Source of the DNA: Citromicrobium sp.
GTDB taxonomy: Bacteria > Pseudomonadota > Alphaproteobacteria > Sphingomonadales > Sphingomonadaceae
Length of the DNA stretch: 64,000 bases
Assembly: GCA_002729695.1 (NCBI GenBank)
Contig: PBYQ01000032.1
Span: forward strand, 62,001 to 126,000
Direction of reading: 5' to 3'
Below the pieces are notes generated by a model that searched no databases, had not been told where the DNA came from, and was given only the letters and a program-made list of their open reading frames with translations. The stretch's first letter is position 1. Each line of letters opens with the position of its first letter. Shown piece by piece: positions 50,477 through 60,058 of the stretch. The position numbers were made by a program, and so were the translations under genes.

Positions 50477-52512
50477 TACTCCAGCTCCAGAATCACCTCG
50501 TCCACTGCCAGGCTGTCGCCCTCGGCGGCGTTGATGGAGGAGATCGTGCCTTCCTTTTCGGCGCGGAGGATGTTTTCCATCTTCATCGCCTCGACCGTGG
50601 CGAGCGGCTGGCCCGGCTGGACCTCGTCACCCTCGGCCACGTGCAGCTTCACCAGCAGGCCGGGCATCGGGCAGATCAGCATCTTGGAAAGATCGGGCGG
50701 CTCCTTCTCGATCATGTGATCGAGCAGCGGGGCGAGGCGCGCAGGGACCGCGAGGCCCTTGTGCGTCTTGCCACGCGTGGTCAGCGCCCACATGGCACTG
50801 CTCGTCCGCCGCAACTGGATCGCCAGGTTCTCGCCATTGCCGTTGGCGGCGGCGAGCACCATGCCCGGCTGCCAGTCGGTCGTGCCCGCGATCCATTCGC
50901 CATCGACGGTAGCCCCGCCCTGGCCGAGCTCCACTTCGAATGTGCGGCCGTCGATCTTCACGACCCAGTCGGACGGCACCCTGGGCGCACCATCGAGGCG
51001 GCCCGAGATCTGCCCCTCGTGCGCCATGACCGAGCATTGCGCCCCGGCGATCAGCGCCGCGACCAGCTTCAGCCTCGGCTCGCCAACCGCCGCGCCCTGG
51101 AAGCCTTCGGGATATTCCTCGGCAATAAAGCCCGTGGTCAGCTCGCCCGAGCGGAAGCGCGGGTGCTGCATGATCGCGCTGAGGAAATCGATATTGTGCC
51201 CCGGCCCTTCGACGCGGAAGGCATCGAGCGCCTCGACCTGCAAGTCCGCCGCGGCATCGCGGGTCGGGCCCCAGGTGATCAGCTTGGCGATCATCGGGTC
51301 GTAAAAGATCGAGACTTCCCCGCCTTCGAACACGCCGTCATCCACGCGGATCCCGCCGCCGCCCATCTCGTGCCCGCGCCGCCCGGCGGGGCCGCTCGCG
51401 CCCGTCCAGCCCGGAACCGGCGGTTCGTAACGGACCAGCCGCCCGATGCTCGGCAGGAAGTTGCGGTACGGGTCTTCGGCATAGACGCGCGTTTCGATCG
51501 ACCAGCCGTCGATTTTGATATCGTCCTGCTTGAAGGGCAGTTCCTCGCCCGCCGCCACGCGGATCATCCATTCGACCAAGTCGACGCCGGTGATCGCCTC
51601 GGTCACCGGGTGTTCGACCTGCAGGCGGGTGTTCATTTCGAGGAAGTAGAAGCTCTCCCCCGTCTTGTCCGCGCCGCTGACGATCAGCTCGACCGTGCCC
51701 GCAGAGAAGTACCCGACCGCCTGCGACAGTGCGACCGCCTGCTCGCCCATTGCTTTGCGCATTTCGGGCGTCACGAAGGGCGATGGCGCTTCCTCGACCA
51801 CCTTCTGGTGACGGCGCTGGATGCTGCACTCTCGCTCGTTCAGGTAGAGCGTGTTTCCCTGCCGGTCGGCGAGGACCTGGATTTCGATGTGGCGCGGGTC
51901 TTCGATGAACTTTTCGATAAACACGCGGTCATCGCCAAACGAGTTCAGGCCTTCGCGCTTGGTCGCCTCGAACCCTTCTTCGACATCCTTGTCGTTCCAG
52001 GCGAGGCGCATGCCCTTGCCGCCACCGCCGGCGGACGCCTTCATCATCACCGGATAGCCGATTTCGTTCGAGATCTTGAGCGCGTCCTCGGTGGTGTCGA
52101 TCGCATCCTTGGAGCCCGGGACGACGTTGACGCCCGCTTCCTTGGCCAGCTTTTTCGACTCGATCTTGTCGCCCATCGCGGCGATCGCTTTCGCCGGCGG
52201 GCCGATGAAGACGATGCCTTCCTTGTCGAGCGCTTCGACAAAGCTCGCGCGTTCAGAGAGAAAACCGTAGCCCGGATGGACCGCTTCGGCCCCGGTCTGT
52301 TTGCACGCCTCGATGATCTTGTCCGCCAGCAGGTAGGATTCCGACGCTGGCGCAGGGCCGATATGCACCGCCTCGTCCGCCATCTTCACGAAGGGCGCGC
52401 GCGCATCGGCATCGGAATAGACCGCGACCGTCGCGATCCCCATCCGCTGGCAGGTCTGGATCACGCGGCAGGCAATCTCACCGCGGTTGGCAATCAGGAT
52501 CTTTTTGAACAT
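50476..52512 (-). CDS. pccA: Propionyl-CoA (acyl-CoA) carboxylase, biotin carboxylase/carrier subunit
   Basis: The 678-residue protein has a biotin carboxylase (about 1-450; FKKILIANRGEIACRVI, GGGGKGMRL, EMNTRLQVEHPVTE), a BT domain (about 480-600) and a C-terminal biotin carrier domain with EAMKMEN (biotin on the Lys). It would carboxylate biotin for PccB and so feed methylmalonyl-CoA production. The subunit set with PccB, Mce and ScpA nearby supports propionyl-CoA as substrate, but methylcrotonyl- or geranyl-CoA cannot be excluded by motif. Its start overlaps the previous stop by TGATG. Confidence 0.92.
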   Translation of the reverse strand: MFKKILIANRGEIACRVIQTCQRMGIATVAVYSDADARAPFVKMADEAVHIGPAPASESYLLADKIIEACKQTGAEAVHPGYGFLSERASFVEALDKEGIVFIGPPAKAIAAMGDKIESKKLAKEAGVNVVPGSKDAIDTTEDALKISNEIGYPVMMKASAGGGGKGMRLAWNDKDVEEGFEATKREGLNSFGDDRVFIEKFIEDPRHIEIQVLADRQGNTLYLNERECSIQRRHQKVVEEAPSPFVTPEMRKAMGEQAVALSQAVGYFSAGTVELIVSGADKTGESFYFLEMNTRLQVEHPVTEAITGVDLVEWMIRVAAGEELPFKQDDIKIDGWSIETRVYAEDPYRNFLPSIGRLVRYEPPVPGWTGASGPAGRRGHEMGGGGIRVDDGVFEGGEVSIFYDPMIAKLITWGPTRDAAADLQVEALDAFRVEGPGHNIDFLSAIMQHPRFRSGELTTGFIAEEYPEGFQGAAVGEPRLKLVAALIAGAQCSVMAHEGQISGRLDGAPRVPSDWVVKIDGRTFEVELGQGGATVDGEWIAGTTDWQPGMVLAAANGNGENLAIQLRRTSSAMWALTTRGKTHKGLAVPARLAPLLDHMIEKEPPDLSKMLICPMPGLLVKLHVAEGDEVQPGQPLATVEAMKMENILRAEKEGTISSINAAEGDSLAVDEVILELE

Positions 52513-52910
52513 CAGTTAGGCATCTCAACATATTGGCGCAGTTGGGCGGTGCGTGCCTCGGTCAGGGCTTCGAGGCAACCGTTCTGTAGCAAGGGCCAGA
52601 TAGTCCCGCCGTTTTCGCGCTCTCCGTTCTCGGCAAGGCAGTGGGCGTCCCGAAACGTGAGCCATGCGCGCTGCGCGGCAAGGAGGCGCGCGTGCGCATC
52701 GGTGGCACCATCATATTCGGCCGCGTCGCGATCCATTTCCTTCGCACGCTGCGAAGCGCGAGACCACGCCGCGTTCAGTTCGGCATCGGCCCGCTGGTAG
52801 GACTGCCACGAACAGATATTCATGTCGGTCTGCGTCATCGCGTTTTCGCAATCGACTTGCGGCTGCGCGGCTTGCGCCGCGGAAAACAGCAGCATTGCGG
52901 CAAGGATCAT
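52512..52910 (-). CDS. LprI/DUF1311-family exported protein
   Basis: The 132-residue protein has a signal peptide (MILAAMLLFSAAQA) and a cysteine-rich LprI domain: CENAMTQTDMNICSWQSY (about 20-37), the Cys pairs and ERAxxxWxxxRDxxC-type end (AQRAWLTFRDAHCLAENGE). LprI-like domains include lysozyme inhibitors, but most have unknown roles. It is coupled to both neighbours by ATGA and TGATG overlaps, in the middle of the bioB-to-csaA operon; this position may simply reflect co-transcription. Confidence 0.82.
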   Translation of the reverse strand: MILAAMLLFSAAQAAQPQVDCENAMTQTDMNICSWQSYQRADAELNAAWSRASQRAKEMDRDAAEYDGATDAHARLLAAQRAWLTFRDAHCLAENGERENGGTIWPLLQNGCLEALTEARTAQLRQYVEMPN

Positions 52911-53707
52911 GGTCCGGCCTCCTCTTCTCGTACCTTCGCATAGCCGATTAACGCATGAGCGTAAGCCCCCGCGCCCCTGCGTTCCCCCTCCCCATCGAGC
53001 AGGCTGCGCATTGCCTGCGCGAGACGCTGGACATTGCCAAGCGAGATATCGCGCAGTGGCGACACGTAGATGCCGATAGTGAACAGGATCGCCCCGGTTT
53101 GCGGCAGGCGACGCAAAGTCTGGCGCTCTGAGCGGACGAACAGCGTGCTGCCGGCGTTATCCGCCGTGACATGCGCAAAAGCCCGTTCGGGAGGACCGGC
53201 AACCCAGCGGCGCGCGCCGGTCGCAGCGATAAACCAGTTGCATCGCCCGTAGATTGCGCCCGGCTTGAGCTTCGCCATGAAGTGATCCACCCCGCTGGCC
53301 AGCTGTTCCTCGTACCCCTGGATCGGCGCGTGGAGCGCTCTTAGCGGCAGGCCAAGCTTGTCGGCGGGCGTCCAGTCGGATGGCCATGCGACCGCCGCGC
53401 CGACGAGGCGGTATTGTTCTTCGTCACCACGGCGGGTGAGCAGGCACATATCCTCGTGGTGGGCCGCAGCTGCTTCGGGCAATGCCCCGTCGAGGCCGAG
53501 CATGGCCGCAAGTTCACGGCCCGCAGGATCGCCCTCCGGCAAGAGCTGGACGCCTTCCGGAAAAGCATCGAAGCCTGCCGTACGCGCGGCCAGCTCGGGT
53601 CCGGGCTGTAGCCACTCGCTCCCGTCCAGCTTGGCGAGCCCCATCTTCAGCACGCCGCCACCGCGCGCCTTGGGCAGCAACTCGTCGACGGAGAAGCCGA
53701 GTGACAA
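52907..53707 (-). CDS. DUF3445 family protein (heme-dependent oxidative N-demethylase-like)
   Basis: The 266-residue protein matches DUF3445: LRALHAPIQGYEEQLASGVD, a central LKPGAIYGRCNWFI segment and a SERQTLRRLP strand. Members include dimethylamine-type heme-dependent N-demethylases, but the substrate of this copy is unknown and I can see no clear proximal ligand by motif. A TTG start at 53707 is used since no ATG precedes the conserved part. The end overlaps the LprI-like gene by ATGA. Confidence 0.75.
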   Translation of the reverse strand: MSLGFSVDELLPKARGGGVLKMGLAKLDGSEWLQPGPELAARTAGFDAFPEGVQLLPEGDPAGRELAAMLGLDGALPEAAAAHHEDMCLLTRRGDEEQYRLVGAAVAWPSDWTPADKLGLPLRALHAPIQGYEEQLASGVDHFMAKLKPGAIYGRCNWFIAATGARRWVAGPPERAFAHVTADNAGSTLFVRSERQTLRRLPQTGAILFTIGIYVSPLRDISLGNVQRLAQAMRSLLDGEGERRGAGAYAHALIGYAKVREEEAGP

Positions 53708-53710
53708 GGC

Positions 53711-54547
53711 CTAGCCCGCGCAATCCACGGTGAAGCCCCATTCCTCGTCGAAATCGGTACCGGTCGGGAACAGGAACTGGAGCGCCTGCGGGGTCAGCAC
53801 GTGATAGGCGGTCGCGTGGGTCAGGTCGCTACGCGGCAGCAGGCAGCCCTTGTCCCCGGCCGCTTGCGCGAGCAGCCGGGTGCCCTTCTCGGTCATCGGG
53901 CCTTCGTTGGAGAAACTGAGCAGGATCGGCCCGCGCTCGCGCCCGTCCTTCACCACACCCGCCGCCGACTTGCCCAGCGCGATATCGTGCCACCACAGGC
54001 TCGGGTCGATCGCGGCGTATCTGTCGAACAGGTCTGGCTCGACCAGCCAGGTCTCTGCGATGAACAGCCCGGCGAGCGACTCGCCCATCACCGCATCTTC
54101 GCCGCTGGTGCGATAATTCGCTTCGATCAGCGGCTTAACCTTGTCGCGGATGAAGGCGCGAAACTTCGCGGAATCGCCTGCGGTGGGGAAGAGATTGCGC
54201 TCTTCGGCATTGCCCTTGTCGCCGATCAGCTCGGCACGGCGATCGTCGGTCTGGATGCCGACCACGATCACCGGCTGCGACCGGCCCCACAGGGCATTGA
54301 GCGCGGTGGTGCCGACAACGTGGTGGAAATCCTGATCGAGCCCACCGTCGATCAGGTAGAGCACCGGATACCCCCCGGACCCTTCCGCATAACCATCGGG
54401 CAGGTAGACGTTGATCTGATGCGGATCGCCGTCGGCATAGTCGATCAGATAGGTGGTACCGATGGTGATCGGTTCGGCGCTGCCCGGCTCCTGCGCCACG
54501 AGCGGGCCGGAGAGCACCAGCGCGATCAGCGCGAGAAGCATTCTCAC
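53711..54547 (-). CDS. Secreted serine esterase (IroE/Fes-like alpha/beta hydrolase)
   Basis: The protein (278 residues) has a signal peptide ([16 protein letters not shown]), a central strand [20 protein letters not shown] and the nucleophile elbow MGESLAGLF (GxSxxG, near residue 155). The family includes siderophore esterases and feruloyl-like enzymes; the substrate is unknown. It is exported, so it is not the BioH pimelate esterase despite its neighbour. GTG 54547 (GGAG eight bases upstream) or ATG 54541 begins it. The GTG overlaps the bioB stop as GTGA. Confidence 0.8.
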   Translation of the reverse strand: MRMLLALIALVLSGPLVAQEPGSAEPITIGTTYLIDYADGDPHQINVYLPDGYAEGSGGYPVLYLIDGGLDQDFHHVVGTTALNALWGRSQPVIVVGIQTDDRRAELIGDKGNAEERNLFPTAGDSAKFRAFIRDKVKPLIEANYRTSGEDAVMGESLAGLFIAETWLVEPDLFDRYAAIDPSLWWHDIALGKSAAGVVKDGRERGPILLSFSNEGPMTEKGTRLLAQAAGDKGCLLPRSDLTHATAYHVLTPQALQFLFPTGTDFDEEWGFTVDCAG

Positions 54548-55554
54548 TCGGCAGGCTCCGCCGTCTTGCAGGCGCGCGCAGGCTCTTCCTGCATCAGCGG
54601 TGTCAACCCCAGCTTGGCGAACAACGCGCCATCGCTGTCGTCGCCCGCGTTGGGCGCGGTCAGCAGCTTGTCGCCGGTGAAGATCGAGTTCGCGCCCGCG
54701 AGGAAGCACAGCGCCTGCGTCGCCTCGCTCATGCTTTCGCGGCCCGCGGAGAGCCGCACCATGCTCATCGGCATGCAGATGCGCGCGACCGCCACGGTGC
54801 GGACGAATTCGATATCGTCGATCTTGGCGAGCGGCGTGTCCGCCAGCATGTCGCCCAGCACCGTGCCCTTGACCGGCACCAGCGCATTGACCGGCACGCT
54901 TTCGGGATGCCGCTCGAGCGTGGCGAGCGTGTGGACGAAGCCGACGCGATCCTCGCGCGTCTCGCCCATGCCCACGATGCCGCCGCTGCACACGTTGATG
55001 CCCGCGTCGCGCACGTTCTGCAGCGTATCGAGCCGGTCCTGGTAATTGCGGGTCGAGATCACCCGCTCGTAATATTCGGGCCCGGTGTCGACATTGTGGT
55101 TGTAGTAATCCAGGCCCGCCTCTTTCAGCATGTCCGCCTGTTTCGGCGTCAGCATGCCCAGCGTCATGCAGGTCTCCAGTCCCATGGCGCGCACGCCCTT
55201 CACGATCTCGACGATCGCGGGCATGTCGCGGTCCTTGGGGTTGCGCCACGCGGCGCCCATGCAGAAGCGCTGGCTGCCCGCATCCTTCGCCTGCGCTGCG
55301 GTTTGCAGCACGGCGCGCACATCCATCAGCTTGGTCGCCTCGACGCCGCTATCGGCCTTCACCGACTGCGAGCAATATCCGCAATCCTCGGGGCAACCGC
55401 CGGTCTTGATGCTGAGCAGCGTGCACAGCTGGACCTGTTCGGGCGGATGGTTCTCGCGGTGAACGCTCGCCGCGCGGAACAGCAGTTCGGTGAAGGGAAG
55501 GTCGAAGAGGTCCGTGATCTCGTCGCGGGTCCAGTCGGTGCGGATTTGGGTCAT
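54544..55554 (-). CDS. bioB: Biotin synthase
   Basis: The 336-residue radical-SAM enzyme inserts sulfur into dethiobiotin. It has the cluster motif CPEDCGYC (Cys54, Cys58, Cys61), the second-cluster arginine-cysteine features in [11 protein letters not shown], and the [13 protein letters not shown] segment. Biotin is the cofactor of PccA, encoded four genes downstream, so the operon links cofactor supply to use. The ATG 55554 overlaps the YdcZ stop by ATGA, and AGGA lies eight bases upstream. Confidence 0.95.
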   Translation of the reverse strand: MTQIRTDWTRDEITDLFDLPFTELLFRAASVHRENHPPEQVQLCTLLSIKTGGCPEDCGYCSQSVKADSGVEATKLMDVRAVLQTAAQAKDAGSQRFCMGAAWRNPKDRDMPAIVEIVKGVRAMGLETCMTLGMLTPKQADMLKEAGLDYYNHNVDTGPEYYERVISTRNYQDRLDTLQNVRDAGINVCSGGIVGMGETREDRVGFVHTLATLERHPESVPVNALVPVKGTVLGDMLADTPLAKIDDIEFVRTVAVARICMPMSMVRLSAGRESMSEATQALCFLAGANSIFTGDKLLTAPNAGDDSDGALFAKLGLTPLMQEEPARACKTAEPAE

Positions 55555-56015
55555 ACAGGTTTCCTGGCGAGATAGAGGCCGACGGCCATCACCGCGATGC
55601 CCAGTATGCGCTTGGGCGTCAACGAGCTCTGGATCACGCCGAGCAGGCCGAAATGGTCGATGGTGGCAGCCGCGATGAGCTGGCCGATGAGGACGAAGAA
55701 GATCGCGTTGCCGAGCCCTATTTTCGGGGCAGAGAAAGCAATCGCGGTCGCGTAGAACAGCATGAAGACCGAGGCCCCGTAAAGCCACGGCATGTCGAGC
55801 GTGAAGTCCGACGCGCTGGGGAAGCCGACGAAGGCGAGCACGGTCGTGGAGATCACCAGACCGATGCCGAAGGTGACGGCGGTCGCGGCGATGGGGCTGC
55901 CGAGCTGCTGGTTCAGCCCGGCATTGAGCGAGGCGAAGACGGGAATGCCCAACCCGGCCGCGAACATCATCGCGGCCAGCGGCAGGAAGCTCGCGCCGCT
56001 TTGCGGGGCGCTCAC
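55551..56015 (-). CDS. YdcZ-like (DUF606) membrane transporter
   Basis: The 154-residue protein has about five membrane helices and the YdcZ (DUF606) features: [17 protein letters not shown] (about 28-44), FGIGLVIS and [27 protein letters not shown]. The family belongs to the drug/metabolite transporter group; the substrate is unknown. Its stop overlaps the bioB start (ATGA), so it leads the operon. The 291-bp region upstream holds an inverted repeat (56204-56292) and shows no other gene. Confidence 0.83.
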   Translation of the reverse strand: MSAPQSGASFLPLAAMMFAAGLGIPVFASLNAGLNQQLGSPIAATAVTFGIGLVISTTVLAFVGFPSASDFTLDMPWLYGASVFMLFYATAIAFSAPKIGLGNAIFFVLIGQLIAAATIDHFGLLGVIQSSLTPKRILGIAVMAVGLYLARKPV

Positions 56016-56203
56016 TGGGTGGCCTCGCCGGACGGGTGGGTGCGGATGTGGGGCAACTCAATACCTCGACTATGAAGTGAACTCATTTCCTCGCCCCCGC
56101 GCAGGCGGCGATTCCGCTTCGTTCTGCGGCCACCAAAGAAGAAGCGGCCCCGGATCAAGTTCGGGGTGTCGGGTGAGGCGAGAGTCATTCCGCCTCCTCC
56201 ATA

Positions 56204-56292
56204 GTCATTGCGACCCCGGCCCGGAGCCGGGGTAAGCAATCCAGATTCCGGGCCATGGATTGCCGCGCGACCTGTCGGTTGCTCGCAATGAC
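56204..56292. repeat. Inverted repeat (GTCATTGCGA ... TCGCAATGAC type)
   Basis: GTCATTGCGA at 56204-56213 and TCGCAATGAC at 56283-56292 are the outer arms, and AGCAATCCAG and TGGATTGC are inner ones (about 56233 and 56256). The form is that of a long intergenic palindrome of a type seen across alphaproteobacteria. It differs from the CCCTCTCC cassettes and lies within the 291-bp gene-free gap. Confidence 0.75.
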
Positions 56293-56306
56293 GGGAGGAG
56301 AGATCA

Positions 56307-56444
56307 TCACTCCCCCAACTCGCGCTTCGCCACATAGCCGATGCAGTCGCAGCCCTTCACCGCGCAGGCGAGTTCGCCATCGCCGCCCGCGTGGTGGGTG
56401 CTCAACGGATGACCGCAGTGGATGCAGTCGGCAGGCGAGGTCAC
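56307..56444 (-). CDS. 45-residue zinc-ribbon-like protein coupled to scpA
   Basis: From GTG 56444 the frame codes for 45 residues with CIHCGHP (Cys7, Cys10), a histidine pair (THHAGG) and ACAVKGCDC (Cys27, Cys32, Cys34). The cysteine/histidine spacing suits a zinc or metal ribbon. The GTG overlaps the scpA stop by GTGA, so it is translated after the mutase. I recognise no named family; a link to the mutase or its cofactor is an inference from position. Confidence 0.65.
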   Translation of the reverse strand: MTSPADCIHCGHPLSTHHAGGDGELACAVKGCDCIGYVAKRELGE

Positions 56445-58609
56445 TCCGCCGCCTCGTCCAGTTCGTCGTCGGGCGGGGGCATATTGTGCCCCAGCAGCCG
56501 CAGCATGTCGGCTGCACATTCGACCACGTTGCTGCCCGGGCCGTAGATGCCCTGAACGCCTGCATCGCGCAGGAACTGGTAGTCGCTCTGCGGGATCACG
56601 CCGCCTGCGGTTACCTTGATGTCGGCGCGGCCCGCGTCCTTGAGCAGGCGGATCAGTTCGGGGATTAGCGTCTTGTGGCCTGCTGCCAGCGAGGAGGCGC
56701 CGATTGCGTCGACACCCTCGGCGAGCGCCATTTCGAGCGTTTCCTGCGGGGTCTGGAACAGCGGCCCGGAGACGACGTCGAAGCCCATGTCGGCGAAGGC
56801 ACTCGCGATCACGTTGGCGCCGCGATCGTGCCCGTCCTGGCCCATCTTGGCGATCATGATCTTCGGCTTGCGGCCCAGCCGCTGCTCGACCGCGTCGACG
56901 CCCTCAACCACCTGCTGGTAGCGGCTATCCGCGGCATAGGCCTTGGAATAGACGCCCTTCACCGGCGTCGGCTTAGTGTCGTAGCGGCCGAAGACGTCTT
57001 CCATCGCGCTGGAAATCTCGCCCAGCGTCGCGTCGTGGCGCGCAGCCTCGACTGCCAGCGCCAGCAGGTTGCCTTCTGTCTGCGCAGCGCCGCGAGCCAG
57101 CGCGTCGAGCGCGGCCTGGCAGGCCATCTCGTCGCGCTGCGAACGCACCTTCTCCAGCCGCGCGATCTGCGACTGGCGGACCTTGTGGTTGTCGATATCG
57201 AGCGTCTCGATCTCATCTTCGTGCTCGCGCCGGTACTTGTTGACGCCGACGATCACCGTCTCGCCCCGATCGACATTGGTCTGCTTCTCGGCAGCCGCCT
57301 GTTCGATCCGCCGCTTGGGCTCGCCCGTGGCGACGAACTTGGTCATCCCGCCCGCCGCGTCGACCTCGTCGATAATTTTCCCGGCTTCCTCGACCAGTTT
57401 GGCGGTCAGCGCCTCGACGTAATACGAGCCGCCCAGCGGATCGGCGACGTTGGTGATGCCGGTCTCTTCCTCCAGCACCAGCTGCGTGTTGCGCGCGATG
57501 CGGGCGGAGAAATCGGTCGGCAGCGCGATCGCTTCGTCCAGCGCGTTGGTGTGGAGCGACTGCGTGCCGCCCAGCACCGCCGCCATCGCCTCGATCGTGG
57601 TGCGGATGACGTTGTTGTACGGGTCCTGCTCCTGCAGGGACACGCCGGAAGTCTGGCAGTGCGTGCGCAGCATCTTGGACTTGGGATCTTTCGCGCCCAG
57701 CCCTTCCATCACGTCGTGCCACAGATGCCGCGCGGCGCGCATCTTGGCGATCTCCATGAAGAAGTTCATCCCGATGCCCCAGAAGAAGCTGAGGCGCGGG
57801 GCGAAGGCGTCGATATCGAGGCCGGTATCCATCGCGCGCTGCGCGTATTCCTTGCCGTCGGCGATTGTGAAAGCGAGCTCCTGCACCGCCGTCGCGCCCG
57901 CTTCGTGCATGTGGTAGCCCGAGATGGAGATGCTGTTGAAGCGCGGCATGTGGTCGGAGGTGTAGGCGATGATGTCGCTCACGATCCGCATGCTCGGCTC
58001 GGGCGGATAGATATACGTGTTGCGGACCATGAACTCCTTGAGGATGTCGTTCTGGATGGTCCCGGAAAGCTTGTCCTGCGACACGCCCGACCGCTCCGCC
58101 GCGACGATGTAGAACGCGAGAACGGGGATCACCGCGCCGTTCATCGTCATCGACACGCTCATCGTGTCGAGCGGGATCTGGTCGAACAGAATCTGCATGT
58201 CGGCCACGGTGTCGATCGCGACGCCCGCCTTGCCGACATCGCCGACCACGCGCGGGTGGTCGCTGTCATAGCCCCGGTGCGTGGCGAGGTCGAAGGCAAC
58301 GCTCAGCCCCTTCTGCCCGGCGGCGAGGTTGCGGCGATAGAAGGCGTTGGATTCCTCGGCGGTCGAGAAGCCCGCATACTGGCGGATGGTCCACGGACGG
58401 CCGGTGTACATGCTGGCATAGGGCCCGCGCGTGAACGGCTCGAAACCGGGCAGGCCGGGGTCGATGTCCTGCGTATCTTCCGCCGTATAGAGCGGCTTCA
58501 CGTCGAAGCCCTCCAGCGTGTGCCAGGTCAAGTCGCGGCCTTTGACTTCCTTGTCGGCCTTGGCCTGCCAGTCTGCGGGGGTTGGCCGGGAATTTTTAGC
58601 GTCGGTCAT
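56441..58609 (-). CDS. scpA: Methylmalonyl-CoA mutase (large subunit form)
   Basis: The 722-residue enzyme has the TIM-barrel with substrate segments [20 protein letters not shown] and the B12-binding C-terminal domain with [11 protein letters not shown] (the DxHxxG motif that places His under cobalt). It interconverts methylmalonyl-CoA and succinyl-CoA with adenosylcobalamin. It is a single polypeptide, as usual in alphaproteobacteria. ATG 58609 has GAGG eight bases upstream. It follows mce with a palindrome cassette between them. Confidence 0.95.
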   Translation of the reverse strand: MTDAKNSRPTPADWQAKADKEVKGRDLTWHTLEGFDVKPLYTAEDTQDIDPGLPGFEPFTRGPYASMYTGRPWTIRQYAGFSTAEESNAFYRRNLAAGQKGLSVAFDLATHRGYDSDHPRVVGDVGKAGVAIDTVADMQILFDQIPLDTMSVSMTMNGAVIPVLAFYIVAAERSGVSQDKLSGTIQNDILKEFMVRNTYIYPPEPSMRIVSDIIAYTSDHMPRFNSISISGYHMHEAGATAVQELAFTIADGKEYAQRAMDTGLDIDAFAPRLSFFWGIGMNFFMEIAKMRAARHLWHDVMEGLGAKDPKSKMLRTHCQTSGVSLQEQDPYNNVIRTTIEAMAAVLGGTQSLHTNALDEAIALPTDFSARIARNTQLVLEEETGITNVADPLGGSYYVEALTAKLVEEAGKIIDEVDAAGGMTKFVATGEPKRRIEQAAAEKQTNVDRGETVIVGVNKYRREHEDEIETLDIDNHKVRQSQIARLEKVRSQRDEMACQAALDALARGAAQTEGNLLALAVEAARHDATLGEISSAMEDVFGRYDTKPTPVKGVYSKAYAADSRYQQVVEGVDAVEQRLGRKPKIMIAKMGQDGHDRGANVIASAFADMGFDVVSGPLFQTPQETLEMALAEGVDAIGASSLAAGHKTLIPELIRLLKDAGRADIKVTAGGVIPQSDYQFLRDAGVQGIYGPGSNVVECAADMLRLLGHNMPPPDDELDEAAE

Positions 58610-58623
58610 CCGTAGGTCCTCAT

Positions 58624-58755
58624 CCCTCTCCCCGTGCGGGGAGAGGATAGCATAGCTTGGTCGCAAAGCGGCCTAGCGAAGCTTGCAGAGGGGCGTAAAG
58701 CCCTCGCCGCGTCGAACTCCCCTCTCCCAACCCTCCTCCCCACATGGGGAGGGGG
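58624..58755. repeat. Palindromic intergenic cassette, copy 3
   Basis: It begins with CCCTCTCCCC-GTGC-GGGGAGAGG, continues with the AGC-rich middle (TAGCATAGCTTGG, CCTAGCGAAGCTTGC) and ends in a CTCCCC-ACAT-GGGGAG stem. It is located between mce and scpA in a single operon, so it lies in an mRNA and might affect its stability. Confidence 0.75.
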
Positions 58756-58763
58756 CTATCGGG

Positions 58764-59219
58764 TCAGTTCGACCAGTGCGCGCCCTCCTTGGGCGTCTCC
58801 ATGATCTCGGTCAGCTGGCCCATCATGTCCTTGGGGTGGAGGAAGAAGATCGGCGTGCCGTGCGCGCCGATGCGCGTCGGGCCGAGGATGCGCTTGCCCT
58901 TCCCCTCGAACCACTCTCGCGCCGCCTCGATGTCCTCAACCTCGTAGCAGACATGGTGCTGGCCGCCGGCGGGGTTCTTGGCGAGGAAACCGTTGATCGG
59001 GCTCGCCTCGTCGAACGGCTCGATCAGCTCGATCTGCGTGCCCTTGCCGACTTCACCCGTGCTGTCGGGCGTATCGACGAAGCAGACCTTCACGCCCTGT
59101 TCGGGCAGGTCGAACGGCTCGGTGATCTGCATCGCGCCCATGGTGTCGCGGTAATAGCGAACAGAGTCAGCGATCGAAGGCGTCGCGACGCCGATATGGT
59201 TGAGACGGCCGAGTTTCAT
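58764..59219 (-). CDS. mce: Methylmalonyl-CoA epimerase
   Basis: The 151-residue metal-dependent epimerase has NHIGVATPSI (metal ligand His8 region, about 7-16), a central QHHVCYEVEDIEAA with a second histidine, and a C-terminal ELIEPF/QLTEIM pair. It converts S- to R-methylmalonyl-CoA for the mutase. The start overlaps the stop of the upstream Abi-alpha gene by ATGA (59216-59219), and AAGG lies nine bases before the ATG, still within that gene. Confidence 0.93.
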   Translation of the reverse strand: MKLGRLNHIGVATPSIADSVRYYRDTMGAMQITEPFDLPEQGVKVCFVDTPDSTGEVGKGTQIELIEPFDEASPINGFLAKNPAGGQHHVCYEVEDIEAAREWFEGKGKRILGPTRIGAHGTPIFFLHPKDMMGQLTEIMETPKEGAHWSN

Positions 59220-60049
59220 TTCTTGACGCCTTCTTTTTGCGCACCATGCGCTGCGACCTCGAGGCCCAAATCGTTTAGAAAAACGCCGAAACAACAGAAA
59301 TCAAAAGAATCTCTTTTAAATTCTAGACGGAACGAATTAACTAAATTGAGCCTCTCAAGTATACGTGTCGAGAATGAATCAAATTCTTCTGAAGCTTCGA
59401 ATCTCATGAATTGTTTATTATTTGCATTTACAACTGAAGACGTATACTCAATTTTTCTCAACTTTATACAGTTGTCTCTCTCAAATTCCTTGAATAGGTT
59501 GGTGATACCCCCTTCGTCATCCGGCCTACCATTTGCAGAAGCTTCTGCATCTCCAAGCACATACAGATCCGTTTTCTCGGAGAAGAGTGAGCTGAACTTC
59601 TCTTGGAGCCAACCGGAATACTCCCACTCCGCAAAAACTTCTATGTCTCCGCGCTTACGGCTCAGTTCGAACAGTATCTGAGCCGAAGCCGGGGTTAGAC
59701 CTTTGATGGATTCCATCACGATGTAATGAGCATCAGACACACCCTTGGAGGCATCGCTAAGAAGGGCCGACCACATATCTTGCATCAGCTCGTCATCTTC
59801 TTGCGCAGCAGCATCAATGAAGGGCAAGGCAAACCTTAACGGAAGCTCGAGAACATCTTCGTCATCGCCAACTTTCCGAGCAGCACCTTCTACGATCTGC
59901 TTGATGTTATCTGCACGATACGAACGAACTCTATCTCGCAATATTTCACCTAGCTCTGAGCTAGCTGGGCCGAAGATACGTCGCACTAGACCTACAGCAC
60001 CTTGCGAGAAGGGTTCTAACGCTTTCCCTATGCCGACGAGATCGCTCAT
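59216..60049 (-). CDS. Abi-alpha-like (DUF4393) putative abortive-infection protein
   Basis: The 277-residue protein resembles the Abi-alpha family (DUF4393): IGKALEPFSQGAVGLVRRIF near the start, ELGEILRDRVRSYRADNI and a central FIDAAAQEDDELMQDMWSAL that is typical of the group. Members are reported in phage-defence contexts. The base composition is clearly AT-rich compared with both neighbours, with frequent AAA, TTT and ATT codons. It follows pccB within ten bases and its stop overlaps mce, so a foreign gene has been accommodated in the operon. Assignment is from memory of the family, so it is moderate. Confidence 0.75.
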   Translation of the reverse strand: MSDLVGIGKALEPFSQGAVGLVRRIFGPASSELGEILRDRVRSYRADNIKQIVEGAARKVGDDEDVLELPLRFALPFIDAAAQEDDELMQDMWSALLSDASKGVSDAHYIVMESIKGLTPASAQILFELSRKRGDIEVFAEWEYSGWLQEKFSSLFSEKTDLYVLGDAEASANGRPDDEGGITNLFKEFERDNCIKLRKIEYTSSVVNANNKQFMRFEASEEFDSFSTRILERLNLVNSFRLEFKRDSFDFCCFGVFLNDLGLEVAAHGAQKEGVKK

Positions 60050-60058
60050 TTTTCGCAC

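Noticed and set aside
56016-56306. CRISPR repeat units in the GC-rich gap before the zinc-ribbon gene
   Set aside because: The repeats are inverted arms of one palindrome, not direct repeats separated by equal spacers.
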